Assembly: GCA_036744635.1 (NCBI GenBank)
Contig: DAIOHQ010000017.1
Span: 1-32,327 of the forward strand
Source of the DNA: DAIOHQ01 sp036744635
Lineage (GTDB): Bacteria > Planctomycetota > Phycisphaerae > Tepidisphaerales > Tepidisphaeraceae
Direction: 5' to 3'
DNA length: 32,327 nt
Position numbers and translations under genes: made by a program. The notes under the pieces are model-generated. The model made no database searches and was not told the origin of the DNA. It saw only the letters and a list, made by a program, of their open reading frames with translations. Each line of letters begins with the position of its first letter. The stretch's first letter is position 1. Below are positions 23,613 to 31,728 of this stretch, piece after piece.

Positions 23613-24278
23613 ATGGGTGATTTTGTGAAGACCAATGACCAGGAATTCCGGGCGCAGGCGGCTTTGGCGAATACCGTCATCTCCCTGAACCCGACCGACT
23701 ACGGGCAGACCTCCAGCAGCGTGATTGTGCTGCAGGACAAGCTCGACAACTTTACCAATGACAAGGCCGAGCAGGTCGCGGCCCTGGAGGCCGCCAAGAG
23801 CGCCACCGACGACAAGGATGCCTCACGGGCGGATCTGGAAGCGACCTTCCGCGAGTTCAATCGCGTGGCCCAGGCGGTGCCGGGAATCACCGACGGCCAA
23901 CTCGCCGCGGCCGGCCTGCCGGTGCACGAGAGCAACCGCAGCGCCCTGGATGTCGCCAACGTCCGCCCGGAGATTCGGGTGGTGACGCTCGGCCAGGAGC
24001 ACAACATCGCGGTGATCAACCCCGACAATGGCAAGGCCAACCGCCCAACCGGGGTTCGGGGCATCGAGCTGTTCCGGGCGATGGTCAGCCCCGGCGAGCC
24101 GCTGCCCAGCGGCATCGACCAGATGACCATGGTCGGCACCTTCTTCACCAGCCGCATCGCGCTGCAGTACACCAGCGGCGACATCGGCAAGACGGTGGTC
24201 TACCTCGCCCGCTACGTCGGCACCAACAATGCCCAGGGCCCGGCGGGAAGCATCAGCGCCGCGAGCATCGCGGCGTAA
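23613..24278 (+). CDS. Hypothetical protein (221 aa)
   Basis: Not recognised. I chose the ATG at 23613 because GAGAGGCAG lies just before it; the frame extends 41 codons upstream into REP-like sequence. The product starts MGDFVKTNDQEFRAQAALAN. It has a helical, charged middle part (VLQDKLDNFTNDKAEQVAAL and EATFREFNRVAQAVPGITD) and a beta-rich C-terminal part (MTMVGTFFTSRIALQYTSG, GKTVVYLARYVGTNNAQGP) that looks like a small immunoglobulin-like or fibronectin-like domain. There is no signal peptide, membrane segment or cysteine. It is a single-gene unit: a REP-like hairpin starts directly after the TAA and a strong intrinsic terminator follows 101 bases on. The REP copies on both sides isolate it from the cas operon and the GH42-like gene. 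Confidence 0.8.
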   Translation: MGDFVKTNDQEFRAQAALANTVISLNPTDYGQTSSSVIVLQDKLDNFTNDKAEQVAALEAAKSATDDKDASRADLEATFREFNRVAQAVPGITDGQLAAAGLPVHESNRSALDVANVRPEIRVVTLGQEHNIAVINPDNGKANRPTGVRGIELFRAMVSPGEPLPSGIDQMTMVGTFFTSRIALQYTSGDIGKTVVYLARYVGTNNAQGPAGSISAASIAA

Positions 24279-24327
24279 CACCTGCGGTGGGCGATTCCCG
24301 CGGAGTACCGCGGGCACCTGCGGTGGG
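24279..24327 (-). repeat. REP-like hairpin element, copy D (inverted)
   Basis: CCCGCGG-AGTA-CCGCGGG (24297-24314) is flanked on both sides by CACCTGCGGTGGG. Read on the minus strand it gives the loop TACT and the tail AATCGCCCACCGCAGGTG, matching copies B and C. It starts at the base after the stop codon of the preceding gene. Confidence 0.75.
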
Positions 24328-24330
24328 CTT

Positions 24331-24373
24331 TCAGAAGAAAGAAGTCAGAAGCTGGAAGCTGGAAGTCAGAAGC
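24331..24373. repeat. GAAGTCAGAAGCTGGAAGC-type short repeat
   Basis: An imperfect tandem of GAAGTCAGAAG and CTGGAAG units. Strings of this kind occur as short non-coding repeats in many environmental genomes. It sits between REP copy D and the terminator. Confidence 0.5.
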
Positions 24374-24379
24374 AACTCA

Positions 24380-24417
24380 GGCGGCGAGGATTCAATTCCT
24401 CGCCGCCTTTTCTATTT
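24380..24417 (+). terminator. Intrinsic terminator
   Basis: A perfect 11-bp stem, GGCGGCGAGGA and TCCTCGCCGCC, encloses a six-base loop and is followed by TTTTCTATTT. It ends the transcript of the 221-residue protein gene. Confidence 0.92.
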
Positions 24418-24460
24418 GGGTCGAGTTGCGAGAGTTCGCGCCGCCGCCGCGGGCGCTTTT

Positions 24461-24521
24461 CGCGCAGCAACGCGGAGCGGCGCATGGCCGACGGTACTCC
24501 GTCGGATTTGCCGTCCGCAGG
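24461..24521 (+). repeat. REP-like hairpin element, copy B
   Basis: Begins with CGCGCAGCAACGCGGAGC as in copy A. The stem is CCGACGG-TACT-CCGTCGG (24488-24505) and the tail ATTTGCCGTCCGCAGG. Stem bases differ from copies C and D but pair perfectly. Confidence 0.78.
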
Positions 24522-24601
24522 ACCCGCAGGTGGACGCCACGGTGGGGGGGTGGTAGCTTGGGATCGGGGGATGCAGTTGCAACTTCACGAGGTCCACCAG
24601 C

Positions 24602-27600
24602 ATGAACCACCGCAGACTCTTTCTCGGCACCGGCGCGGGCGCGGGCGCCGCCCTCCTCGCCGGGTTGCTTACCGTGCTTTCCCTGCCGTCGCAGGCCGAG
24701 CCGCCCCTGCCGGCTCCGCCCACTCCTTCAGCCACACCCGCTGCCCCCGCCGCCAACTCCCCCGACAAGGCCGGCCTGGCCAAGGTCAACGCCGCCCTGG
24801 CGGAATTCGATGCCTGCCGGGCGCTGGCCATGCGGGCCTTGAAGCAGGCGCAGGATGGCAAGACCGTCGGCCTCTATGGCCGCGGGTGGGGCGTGGATAT
24901 GCCCGGAGGGGCGGAGGGCGAGGCCGAAGATTTGCTCATCGAAGGCCTGTGGCTGTTCGATTATCTCCACGCCATGGATATCAGCTCGATGTCGCTGATC
25001 TCCTATGCGGCGACATCCCCCTCCGACCATCCCAACCTGCAGCAGGAGCTCGCCGCCTTCACCGCCTATCTGCCCGAGGCGGGGGCGAAGACGCTGGCCT
25101 ACTACGACAAGACCGCCAAGGCGCTGGCCGATGGCGTGGCCAGGGTCAACGCCGCCGCCGGGGCCAAGGTCCCGTTCAAGCTCCAGACCGTTCCCGCGCT
25201 GCCCAAGCCGCAGGGAAGCGGTTTCGCCGGCGATGGCTTCACCGTGGGAGAGGCGATGGTGGTGGTGCCGGTCGGCCGCTACGCCGCCCAGCTCGATCTC
25301 TACGGCCACGCCCCCGACTGGCTGCTGGCGCGCTCCCGCGAGGCCGGGTTCGACTTCGTCCGGCCCTGGGATGTCAACGTCTTCGAATGGCCGGATGTGG
25401 AGACCGAAGAGGGGAAATATGACTGGACGAAGGTGGATGCGGTGCTGGCGGCGGTGAAGGGGCATGGCCTGGGGCTGTGGCTGCGCCTGCCGTCGTCGCG
25501 GACTTCCCCGCCGGACTGGCTGGTGAAGCGGGAGGGTGGCGCGGCAAGCCTGACCGGCGGGGATGGCAAGCCGATCCTGGAGGATGTCGCCTCGGAAGAT
25601 TCCTTCATGTTCACCGTGCCCGAAGCCCGGCCGAAGAAGAGCCCGCCCAACCTGTTCAACCCGCACGTGGCCGAGCCCTTCGGCAAGTTCGTCACCGCCC
25701 TGACGGGGCGGGTGAAGGAGAGCGGCGTGCCGGTCACCATGATCGAACTGTTCGGCGGGGGCGACCGCGGCGGCCCGCTGCCCTATTACGCCGGGGCTGA
25801 GGCCCAGGGGCGCTTCCGGGCCTGGCTCAAGAAGAACAACATCGACCCGAGGAAGCGCTGGGGGGCTGACTACGATGCCGATGGCGCCAAGCTCCCCGAG
25901 AAGTTCGCCACCGTCCTCCCCTCTGGCGAAGATACTCCCGGCCACCAGCGCATGCTCATCGACATCGCCCGCTGGCGCGAGGGGGAGTTCATCGAGTATT
26001 TCCGGCCGCAGGTGGCGGCGATTCGCTCCGTGCTGCCGGATGTGTCGATCTGCGCCACCTCCTCGCCGCAGGCGGAATTCAATGAGTCCATGAGCGGTCA
26101 GGACAACGAGCGCTTCGTGCGCGAGCTCAAGCTGGTCCCCTTTGGCTTCTCCTCGGAGAACATCTGGGATGACTTGCGCCGGAGCATTGCCGCGCCTGCG
26201 CATTATTCGGCCGCCAATGCCCACGCCGGCACCGGCGACGGCTACGCCCAGTACGCCAACAGCGGCTACATGCACGACAGCCTGTGCCTGTGGACGCTGC
26301 CGCACGTGCGCGCCTTCTACTGGGGCGACTCGATCTTCTACCCCGACCAGCGCTTCGTCTGGACAGCGCTGTTGGGCCTGCGCCGCTTCCACGAGCGCGC
26401 CCAGGGGATGGCCCCGGAGATGCTCAACACCGCCGCCGCCCCGCAGGTGGCGATGCTCCTGTCCGATACTTCCGGCAAGTTTCAGTCCTTCATCCCCGAC
26501 TGGGCCGGCGGCACCTACGGCTTCCGGGCCGATGTCGCCAACTACAACAAGACCGATGCCATCGGCTGGGGGCGCATCCTGGACTCACTGTGCATGAACC
26601 ACGATGTGCTCAGCGAGAATCAGGTGCGCGAAGGGAAGCTGTCGCGCTATAAGCTGCTGGTCCTGCCCAGCGCCCAGGCCCTGCCGGCGGATGTGGCCGA
26701 GAGCATCCGCAAGTTCGTCGCCGATGGCGGCATCGCCATCGCCACCAGCGTCCCCGGCCTGTACGACGATGACCTGAACCGCAAGGATGCCGGCCAGCTC
26801 GCCGATGTGTTCGGGGCGGACTTCAACCAGTTTCTCGGGCGCACGGCGATCGCCGACTCCCCCATGATCCTCTCCGAAGGCCGCGCTCCCTGGGGGGAGC
26901 CCTGGAGCCCCGATGCCGCACGCGCCAAGACCCAGACCGACACCCGCCGGGCCCTCTACTGCTCCTTCAAGCCGCGCCCGCGCCCGCGCGAGGGGGGGCA
27001 GGAGGGGGAGGGGGGGCAGGTGCTGGAGAAGTTCACCAACGGCGAGCCGGCCGTCATCCTCAACAGCTTCGGCAAAGGCAAGGCGGTGGTGATCGGCTAT
27101 CCGCTGGGGCGCGAGTCCTTCCTCACCGACTTCTACCACGAGCACTACGGCAACAACTGGCCCGACCTGCCCCAGGGCAGCCGCTTTCAGCAGGGCATCT
27201 TCAACTGGGTCGAGCAACTCCTGCCCAAGCTGTCCTTCGTCCGCCAGGCGGTCGTCGTCGAGGAGATCGTCGGCCGCAGCCACCAGGAGGATACGAGCTG
27301 GCCATCGCGCACCTTCCCCCGCGCCATGCCCGGCTATCGCGACAACATCTGGCGCACCACGGCCTCGCCGCGCTCGGTGGAAACCATCGTGCGCTCGGCA
27401 GAAGGGAATCCCAACCTCTATCTGGGCCTGTTCAACCGCGAAGGTTCCTATGGGTTCGATCCCGGCGTGATCGACTTCGAGGCCACCAGCAAGGAGATCG
27501 CCGTGCTGGTGGATCGCCCGGACCTCAAGTGTGCCTACGACATCAACCTCGCCTGCCCGGTCGCCGTCGCCACGGTCAACTCCGGCGCCCGCAAGGTGGG

Positions 27601-28333
27601 GCTGTTCCGGACCATGCTCGAGCCGTCGATGAGCCGAATGATGGTCTTCTCCACCGATGACACGCTGCGGATCTACGAGGGCAAGCGCAAGCGCGGCGGA
27701 GTCTCCGATGAAGAGCTGCGCCAGTCGGTGGCCAAGGTCGCCGGCGATGCCCAGCCCCCCTCCGCCCCCCCTCCGCCGCAGCACATCCTCATCGCACCCG
27801 CCGACATCCGCGCCCTGCTGGCCGAGCGCGGGCGCGGGGCAAAGGGAATCCTTATCAGTTGCGAAAACCCCGCCGATCTCCCCGCCGCCAGGGACCTGGC
27901 CGCCGCCATTGAAAAGGCCTACGGCAAGCCCGCCCGCATCTCGCGCAACAGCCCGCGCATCCTCGGCCGCGAGTTCTATCTATGGAATGATGGCCGCGCC
28001 AATACTAGCATCGATCACCCCGACATCATCCTGGGCAACCGCGATAGCAGCGGAAACGTCGCCAAATTCGCGGCCTATACCGGCATGAACGGCCACACCG
28101 CGCCGCTGCCCTTCATGACCAGCCAGAACTTCCCTGGCCCCGGCCGCTCGATCACCGTGCTCACCCGCCCCTACACCAAGACCTGGTCCGGCGCCGCCGG
28201 TCAGGATGCGGCAAAGACCGATGAATTGTTCGCGCTCAAGCCCGCCCCCTCGGTTCTCGTCGTCGGCGCCAGCGACCCCGAAGGCCTCCGCGGCGCAGTC
28301 AAGGAATTGGTCGAGCTGATCAGCTCCAAGTGA
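24602..28333 (+). CDS. Very large secreted GH42-like (beta-galactosidase-like) protein
   Basis: The 1243-residue product has an N-terminal export signal (MNHRRLFLGTGAGAGAALLA, ending near SLPSQAEP). The TIM-barrel part begins at about 240 with AGFDFVRPWDVNVFEWPDVE and GKYDWTKVDAVLAAVKGHGL, the entry pattern of GH42/GH35-type enzymes. At about 680 a Rossmann-like domain matches the GH42 trimerisation domain: SRYKLLVLPSAQALP, IRKFVADGGIAIAT. The C-terminal 180 residues (ILIAPADIRALLAERG to VGASDPEGLRGAVKELVEL) resemble the accessory alpha/beta domain found in other sugar-active proteins. I cannot assign the two catalytic glutamates. GAGAGA near the start and PRPRPRE at about residue 790 come from GCCCGC tracts. 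A copy of its last 63 bases of coding sequence recurs at 30919. Confidence 0.8.
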   Translation: MNHRRLFLGTGAGAGAALLAGLLTVLSLPSQAEPPLPAPPTPSATPAAPAANSPDKAGLAKVNAALAEFDACRALAMRALKQAQDGKTVGLYGRGWGVDMPGGAEGEAEDLLIEGLWLFDYLHAMDISSMSLISYAATSPSDHPNLQQELAAFTAYLPEAGAKTLAYYDKTAKALADGVARVNAAAGAKVPFKLQTVPALPKPQGSGFAGDGFTVGEAMVVVPVGRYAAQLDLYGHAPDWLLARSREAGFDFVRPWDVNVFEWPDVETEEGKYDWTKVDAVLAAVKGHGLGLWLRLPSSRTSPPDWLVKREGGAASLTGGDGKPILEDVASEDSFMFTVPEARPKKSPPNLFNPHVAEPFGKFVTALTGRVKESGVPVTMIELFGGGDRGGPLPYYAGAEAQGRFRAWLKKNNIDPRKRWGADYDADGAKLPEKFATVLPSGEDTPGHQRMLIDIARWREGEFIEYFRPQVAAIRSVLPDVSICATSSPQAEFNESMSGQDNERFVRELKLVPFGFSSENIWDDLRRSIAAPAHYSAANAHAGTGDGYAQYANSGYMHDSLCLWTLPHVRAFYWGDSIFYPDQRFVWTALLGLRRFHERAQGMAPEMLNTAAAPQVAMLLSDTSGKFQSFIPDWAGGTYGFRADVANYNKTDAIGWGRILDSLCMNHDVLSENQVREGKLSRYKLLVLPSAQALPADVAESIRKFVADGGIAIATSVPGLYDDDLNRKDAGQLADVFGADFNQFLGRTAIADSPMILSEGRAPWGEPWSPDAARAKTQTDTRRALYCSFKPRPRPREGGQEGEGGQVLEKFTNGEPAVILNSFGKGKAVVIGYPLGRESFLTDFYHEHYGNNWPDLPQGSRFQQGIFNWVEQLLPKLSFVRQAVVVEEIVGRSHQEDTSWPSRTFPRAMPGYRDNIWRTTASPRSVETIVRSAEGNPNLYLGLFNREGSYGFDPGVIDFEATSKEIAVLVDRPDLKCAYDINLACPVAVATVNSGARKVGLFRTMLEPSMSRMMVFSTDDTLRIYEGKRKRGGVSDEELRQSVAKVAGDAQPPSAPPPPQHILIAPADIRALLAERGRGAKGILISCENPADLPAARDLAAAIEKAYGKPARISRNSPRILGREFYLWNDGRANTSIDHPDIILGNRDSSGNVAKFAAYTGMNGHTAPLPFMTSQNFPGPGRSITVLTRPYTKTWSGAAGQDAAKTDELFALKPAPSVLVVGASDPEGLRGAVKELVELISSK
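24632..24648. repeat. GCGGGC hexamer tract in the signal peptide of the GH42-like gene
   Basis: About three copies, read on the plus strand as Gly-Ala repeats inside the export signal. Confidence 0.7.
26971..26990. repeat. GCCCGC hexamer tract in the GH42-like gene
   Basis: About three copies, read as Pro-Arg repeats on the plus strand and followed directly by a G-rich run (26992-27017) coding Gly/Glu. Confidence 0.75.
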
Positions 28334-28426
28334 ACCTCGACAGGAAGGGAAAGCATAACGATGCTTCACGCCCGGGCGCTCGTCTGGGGCAGGCTTATGG
28401 AGCGCATTATTGAAATCCCAATCAGG

Positions 28427-29290
28427 CTATGGGGAGGTGGTTGCCGCCCGACGGATCTCTCCATTGATCATCAAGGGCACTCTCGAGGTCCACCGATTGT
28501 CGGTCTCCAGCGTCACGCGGGCGTAAACGCTGCCTGCGACGCCGGACCAGTCGGCACGAACCCGGACCTCTGCCGATCCGCCGGGTGGAATCGATGAAGC
28601 CGGGAGTTCCGCCACGGTACACCCGCAACTGCTCTTGAACCCGGTGATTCGGACCGCTTCTTTTGCGGTGTTGCGGACGAGAAAGATGTGCTCGCAGCGC
28701 TTCGCCTGCCGGGCGGGCACGACGCCGAAGTCGTAGATGCCCTTCTCCGCCGCCACGAGTCCGCGCTTGGGCGCCGCCGCAAAGGCCGCGGCGCCGACGG
28801 CAATGAGCGCCAGCACGACGATCGTGACCGCACCGGTTCGAGCGATGCCGCCGCGACGACCGGTGCGCGGCGGCCGCGGGCCGACCAGCACCAGCAGCAG
28901 GACTATCAGCAGGTCAAGCCCGGCCATCACGCGCGGGTCGACGGCAGCGGGCCCGAAGCATCCGCACGAGGACGCCCCCGCCATTGCCTTCCGTATCGAC
29001 ACGCCGGCGAAGATGGTGAACGCCGCGAGCACCAGCCCCCACACCGCGACCGGCCGCACATTCAACAGGAGCATGCCCCCGATAACGAGTTCGAATTCGA
29101 TGAGCGCGAGATCGAACAAGCGCGACCACAGCGCCATGTCCGCTCCGGACATCGCTGCCTGGTACGTCTTAAGCAGCGCCGCCGCAATGAGCAAGACTCC
29201 TACGGCGGTGTGTACCGCCATCAGCGCGCGTCGCCGATGAGCCGCAATGGGACTCATCGACGCGTCGAGGGGGGATGTCATTTCGCCCAT
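28427..29290 (-). CDS. Membrane protein with MauE-like and DUF1573 domains
   Basis: 287 residues from the ATG at 29290, chosen because CGGAG lies five bases before it; the frame extends 24 codons further. Residues about 20-140 form four membrane helices of the MauE/DoxX type (VGVLLIAAALLKTYQAAMSG, ELVIGGMLLLNVRPVAVWGL, ending with SSCGCFG at 108-113 and LDLLIVLLLVLVG). A fifth helix (about 153-172) leads to a C-terminal DUF1573 domain: IYDFGVVPARQAKRCEHIF, ITGFKSSCGCTVAELP (cysteines at 221 and 223), IPPGGSAEVRVRADW. Both parts carry a Cys-Gly-Cys, which suggests redox or disulfide chemistry at the membrane, a guess. DUF1573 domains face outside the membrane. Divergent from the pseudopilin gene. 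Confidence 0.85.
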   Translation of the reverse strand: MGEMTSPLDASMSPIAAHRRRALMAVHTAVGVLLIAAALLKTYQAAMSGADMALWSRLFDLALIEFELVIGGMLLLNVRPVAVWGLVLAAFTIFAGVSIRKAMAGASSCGCFGPAAVDPRVMAGLDLLIVLLLVLVGPRPPRTGRRGGIARTGAVTIVVLALIAVGAAAFAAAPKRGLVAAEKGIYDFGVVPARQAKRCEHIFLVRNTAKEAVRITGFKSSCGCTVAELPASSIPPGGSAEVRVRADWSGVAGSVYARVTLETDNRWTSRVPLMINGEIRRAATTSP

Positions 29291-29583
29291 CATTTCTCCG
29301 CTCGCATGGCACGATGCGTGTGTATTACCAGAGGCAAGAAAGCCAGGCACAATAACATACAAGCCCTGGTCAAATACGGTACTGTTTTTTTCTTCTCTTC
29401 CGGGTATCGGGAGAGCGTCATATTCCGAAAAGACACCCCAGATTAACTTAGAAATACTCCAAATATAGCGAGATCATTTGCTTTAAGTGGTTGTCTTGGG
29501 ACGGCGGGCAGGATTAGAAGGCACATGTCCATATTGCGGCGCAGTGGGGTGAACAAGGTGCAGCCTGACACGTTTGGCAAGTC

Positions 29584-30300
29584 ATGGCGGATTGTCGCAA
29601 CAAATTTACCTTTGGCGGCTCTGGCCGCAGGCACGCGTTTACCTTGATTGAACTCCTGGTGGTGATCGGCATCATCGCGCTGCTGCTCGCGCTGCTCTTT
29701 CCGGTGCTCAGCAAGATGCACGACTCGGCAAAGGTCGTGACCTGCGCCTCGAACCTCCGGCAGATCGTGTTATTGATGCAAATATATGGCCAGGGAAATG
29801 ATGGCCGACCGCCGTATCAGGAGCTGGGCGTGGAGGACTGGAGCGGGGCGTTGACGTCGATGGCAAGGAGCGGGCGGGTGTTCATCTGTCCCGCGGATGA
29901 CAACCCTCGACGCGACACGTTCGGTGCGAACACGATCCGCAGCTACGGCGTGAACTGCGGCCCGTTCACGCCCATCGGGGGCACGCCCATGCGCGCGCCG
30001 TGGCCAACGATGCCCGACACACCGCCGGCGCGGCTTCACCAGGTGCCCAGCCATGTCTTCATCGTCGGCGACAACCGCGGGCAGTATCCCCAGAGTGCGG
30101 CGTGGGTGGGAATCGCCGAAGCGGAGGGCCTCGATGGGATCGCCTGGGGGACGCATCGTCTCAAGAGCGGGCGGGGCGACAATTATGGGTTCAGCGACGC
30201 GCACGTGGAATATCGGCTCAAGCAGGAGCTTGACTGGTTTTCTGCCGATCCCGACCCCGCTCTGGAGGGGGGGCCGCAAGACCCATGGAAATGGAGGTGA
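29584..30300 (+). CDS. Type II secretion/type IV pilin-like pseudopilin
   Basis: The 238-residue product carries the prepilin peptidase site and hydrophobic helix: RRHAFTLIELLVVIGIIALL, with cleavage before Phe19 and Glu at mature position 5. It continues ALLFPVLSKMHDSAKVVTCA and SNLRQIVLLMQIYGQGNDGR, then a globular part with FICPADDNPRRDT, VPSHVFIVGDNRGQY and YGFSDAHVEYRLKQ. The last block is the H-containing motif seen in the very many planctomycete pseudopilins (DUF1559-like). Such proteins are thought to form short periplasmic fibres or be exported by a pilin-type machine. The intergenic region before it (29363-29583) is AT-richer, with T-runs, and should hold promoters in both directions. 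The ribosome site is weak. Confidence 0.92.
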   Translation: MADCRNKFTFGGSGRRHAFTLIELLVVIGIIALLLALLFPVLSKMHDSAKVVTCASNLRQIVLLMQIYGQGNDGRPPYQELGVEDWSGALTSMARSGRVFICPADDNPRRDTFGANTIRSYGVNCGPFTPIGGTPMRAPWPTMPDTPPARLHQVPSHVFIVGDNRGQYPQSAAWVGIAEAEGLDGIAWGTHRLKSGRGDNYGFSDAHVEYRLKQELDWFSADPDPALEGGPQDPWKWR

Positions 30301-30406
30301 AAGACTCACGATGATTTCCGATGCCGCTGCTGTTTGCAGAAACTTCGCCGGCAAGCGATGCCGCACGGCGATTCGCTTCCCGACATTCATTGGTGAAGGA
30401 GAATCC

Positions 30407-30841
30407 ATGTCGCGAATGAAATTTTCCGTGGCTGCAGTTGTCCTGCTTTTGGCGACGACCATTGCCCTGGCTGCCGCGCACTTTATCTCGTGCAGCAAGA
30501 ATCAGCAGGGAAACAACCTGGTGGTCAGCTTCAAGGAGGCGGGTCTTGGAAATGAGCTCACGTGCATCACCGTTTCCGCTCAGGCAACCGCGGTGTACGC
30601 GTGCTACAACAATGGCGGGAACCATCCAAAGGCCGCCAATAAGGAAACCGTGAACTCGGAGGTAACCGCGACAGACTGCTTTACGCCCAGGAATGGGCAG
30701 ATCACCGGTTCGCTGACGCTTACGCCGCCGGGGCCGGGGAATTTTTCCTGCCCGTCCGGCCAGACGCTGAGGCTCGACTCGGTGACCTACAGCACTGTGA
30801 AGGTGAACGACACGACGCACGACCTTTCGTGTTCGCCGTGA
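30407..30841 (+). CDS. Small secreted protein of unknown function
   Basis: 144 residues with a clear signal peptide (MSRMKFSVAAVVLLLATTIALAA) and a strong GAAGGAGA ribosome site six bases before the ATG. The mature part has five cysteines and a beta-rich look: CSKNQQGNNLVVSFKEAGLG, ELTCITVSAQATAVYACYNN, ITGSLTLTPPGPGNF, LRLDSVTYSTVKVND. I do not recognise the family. It follows the pseudopilin gene on the same strand after 106 bases and may be co-transcribed; a hairpin follows 27 bases after its stop. Confidence 0.8.
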   Translation: MSRMKFSVAAVVLLLATTIALAAAHFISCSKNQQGNNLVVSFKEAGLGNELTCITVSAQATAVYACYNNGGNHPKAANKETVNSEVTATDCFTPRNGQITGSLTLTPPGPGNFSCPSGQTLRLDSVTYSTVKVNDTTHDLSCSP

Positions 30842-30868
30842 TCATTGCGCCCTAACGGGACAAGGGGT

Positions 30869-30889
30869 CGGGAGCAAGAAACGCTCCCG
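30869..30889 (+). terminator. Hairpin after the small secreted protein gene
   Basis: CGGGAGC and GCTCCCG enclose a seven-base loop, with an outer CGGGA/TCCCG pair a few bases further out. There is no T-tract, so it may be a weak or Rho-assisted terminator. Confidence 0.45.
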
Positions 30890-30904
30890 GCCCAATCCCG
30901 TTCA

Positions 30905-30993
30905 GCACCGCCCCCTCCGTCGTCGGCGCCAGCGACCCCGAAGGCCTCCGCGGCGCGGTCAAGGAATTGGTCGAGCTGATCGGGGCCAAATGA
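30905..30993 (+). pseudogene. Detached 3' end of a GH42-like gene paralogue
   Basis: A short frame ends APSVVGASDPEGLRGAVKEL followed by VELIGAK and a TGA at 30991-30993. Its 63 bases at 30919-30981 match 28259-28321, the end of the 1243-residue gene, with one silent difference. Immediately upstream the match needs a six-base in-frame gap. No further similarity to the big gene is visible and a TAA lies about 50 bases upstream in frame, so this is a leftover tail. Confidence 0.75.
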
Positions 30994-31022
30994 ATCCCGG
31001 CATCCCCGTATTCGATAACGAA

Positions 31023-31050
31023 CGCGGGCGGACCTTTCGGCCCGCCCGCG
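31023..31050. terminator. Strong hairpin between converging gene remnants
   Basis: A 9-bp stem (CGCGGGCGG with CCGCCCGCG), one mismatch and two further pairs close on a TTTC loop. It lies between the paralogue tail (plus) and the PEP-CTERM remnant (minus), so it can act in both directions. T-tracts are poor. Confidence 0.6.
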
Positions 31051-31075
31051 GCGTTTGAGTCACATAGGTTGGAGA

Positions 31076-31279
31076 TTATTTGCGCCGACGCAGCAAAGCC
31101 AATCCACCCAGGCCGAGCAGGCCCAGGCTCGCCGGCTCCGGGACTGCTCCGACCAAGCTCAGAGCAATGACATTGGTCATCCAATGCCCGCCGGTGTTGG
31201 TATTGGTAAACTTCAGCGTGATGTCGCTGACATTCGACTGCGCACTGGCAAAGCCGATGGGGGAAGGAAGAGAAGAGGC
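31076..31279 (-). pseudogene. 3' part of a PEP-CTERM protein gene
   Basis: The minus-strand frame of 67 codons ends VPEPASLGLLGLGGLALLRR followed by RK and TAA. This is the PEP-CTERM sorting signal: the V-P-E-P motif, a glycine/leucine membrane helix and a terminal Arg cluster, used with exosortase for surface anchoring. Before it is a beta-strand-like stretch (SDITLKFTNTNTGGHWMTNV). An in-frame TAG (31280-31282) cuts it and no plausible start codon precedes the conserved part, so only the tail survives. Confidence 0.75.
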
Positions 31280-31293
31280 CTATAACGGTCCCG

Positions 31294-31728
31294 CTACTGG
31301 TAGCCGTATTTTGAGCTGAATCCTTCGACGTGGCCGTCGGTGTAGCCGTAGTTGCGGAAATGGCTCACCGGTGCCGGGCCGTAGCTTCCCACGCTGAGGG
31401 GCATTCCGCGATCGTGCGGAGCGATGCTGATGCCCACCCCGTTGCCGGGGTCGGTGTAGACGACCGTGGGGCAGTCAAGCAGCTTCCATATGCCCTTGAC
31501 CCGCTTCCCGGACGCCCCGTTCGGATAACCGTAAGTCGGGCGCACACAACTCACCCAGTTATTCCCCGCCTGGCCCGTGAAGGCCAGCGGGTTCTGCCGT
31601 GTGTAGTCGCGGATCATGTCCGAGCCTGGGCCGTTGTAGGCGAAGAACGCGGCCCGCCACATGAGGGAACCATCGGACAAGGTATAATCGGCGGCGGGGG
31701 ATTGGGGATTGTATTGGCCGGCCTCAAA
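31294..31728 (-). pseudogene. 3' part of a pseudopilin gene
   Basis: The minus-strand frame ends SHFRNYGYTDGHVEGFSSKY followed by GYQ, with SLMWRAAFFAYNGPGSDM, WVSCVRPTYGYPNGASGK and GISIAPHDRG before it. This is the C-terminal half of a planctomycete-type pseudopilin, with the D-G-H-V-E motif. The N-terminal methylation site and helix are missing. The open frame continues to 31866, but the part beyond about 31728 lies opposite a transposase-like tail and reads as low-complexity Ala/Pro, so it is probably not pilin. Confidence 0.7.

Noticed and set aside
24728..26392. A 554-codon minus-strand frame opposite the GH42-like gene
   Set aside because: Antisense shadow with no family features.
28361..28597. 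A 78-codon plus-strand frame starting MLHARALVWGRLMERI with a possible ribosome site
   Set aside because: Most of it is antisense to the DUF1573 domain and only about 20 codons are unique; no known family. A small AAGCAT/ATGCTT hairpin overlaps its start.
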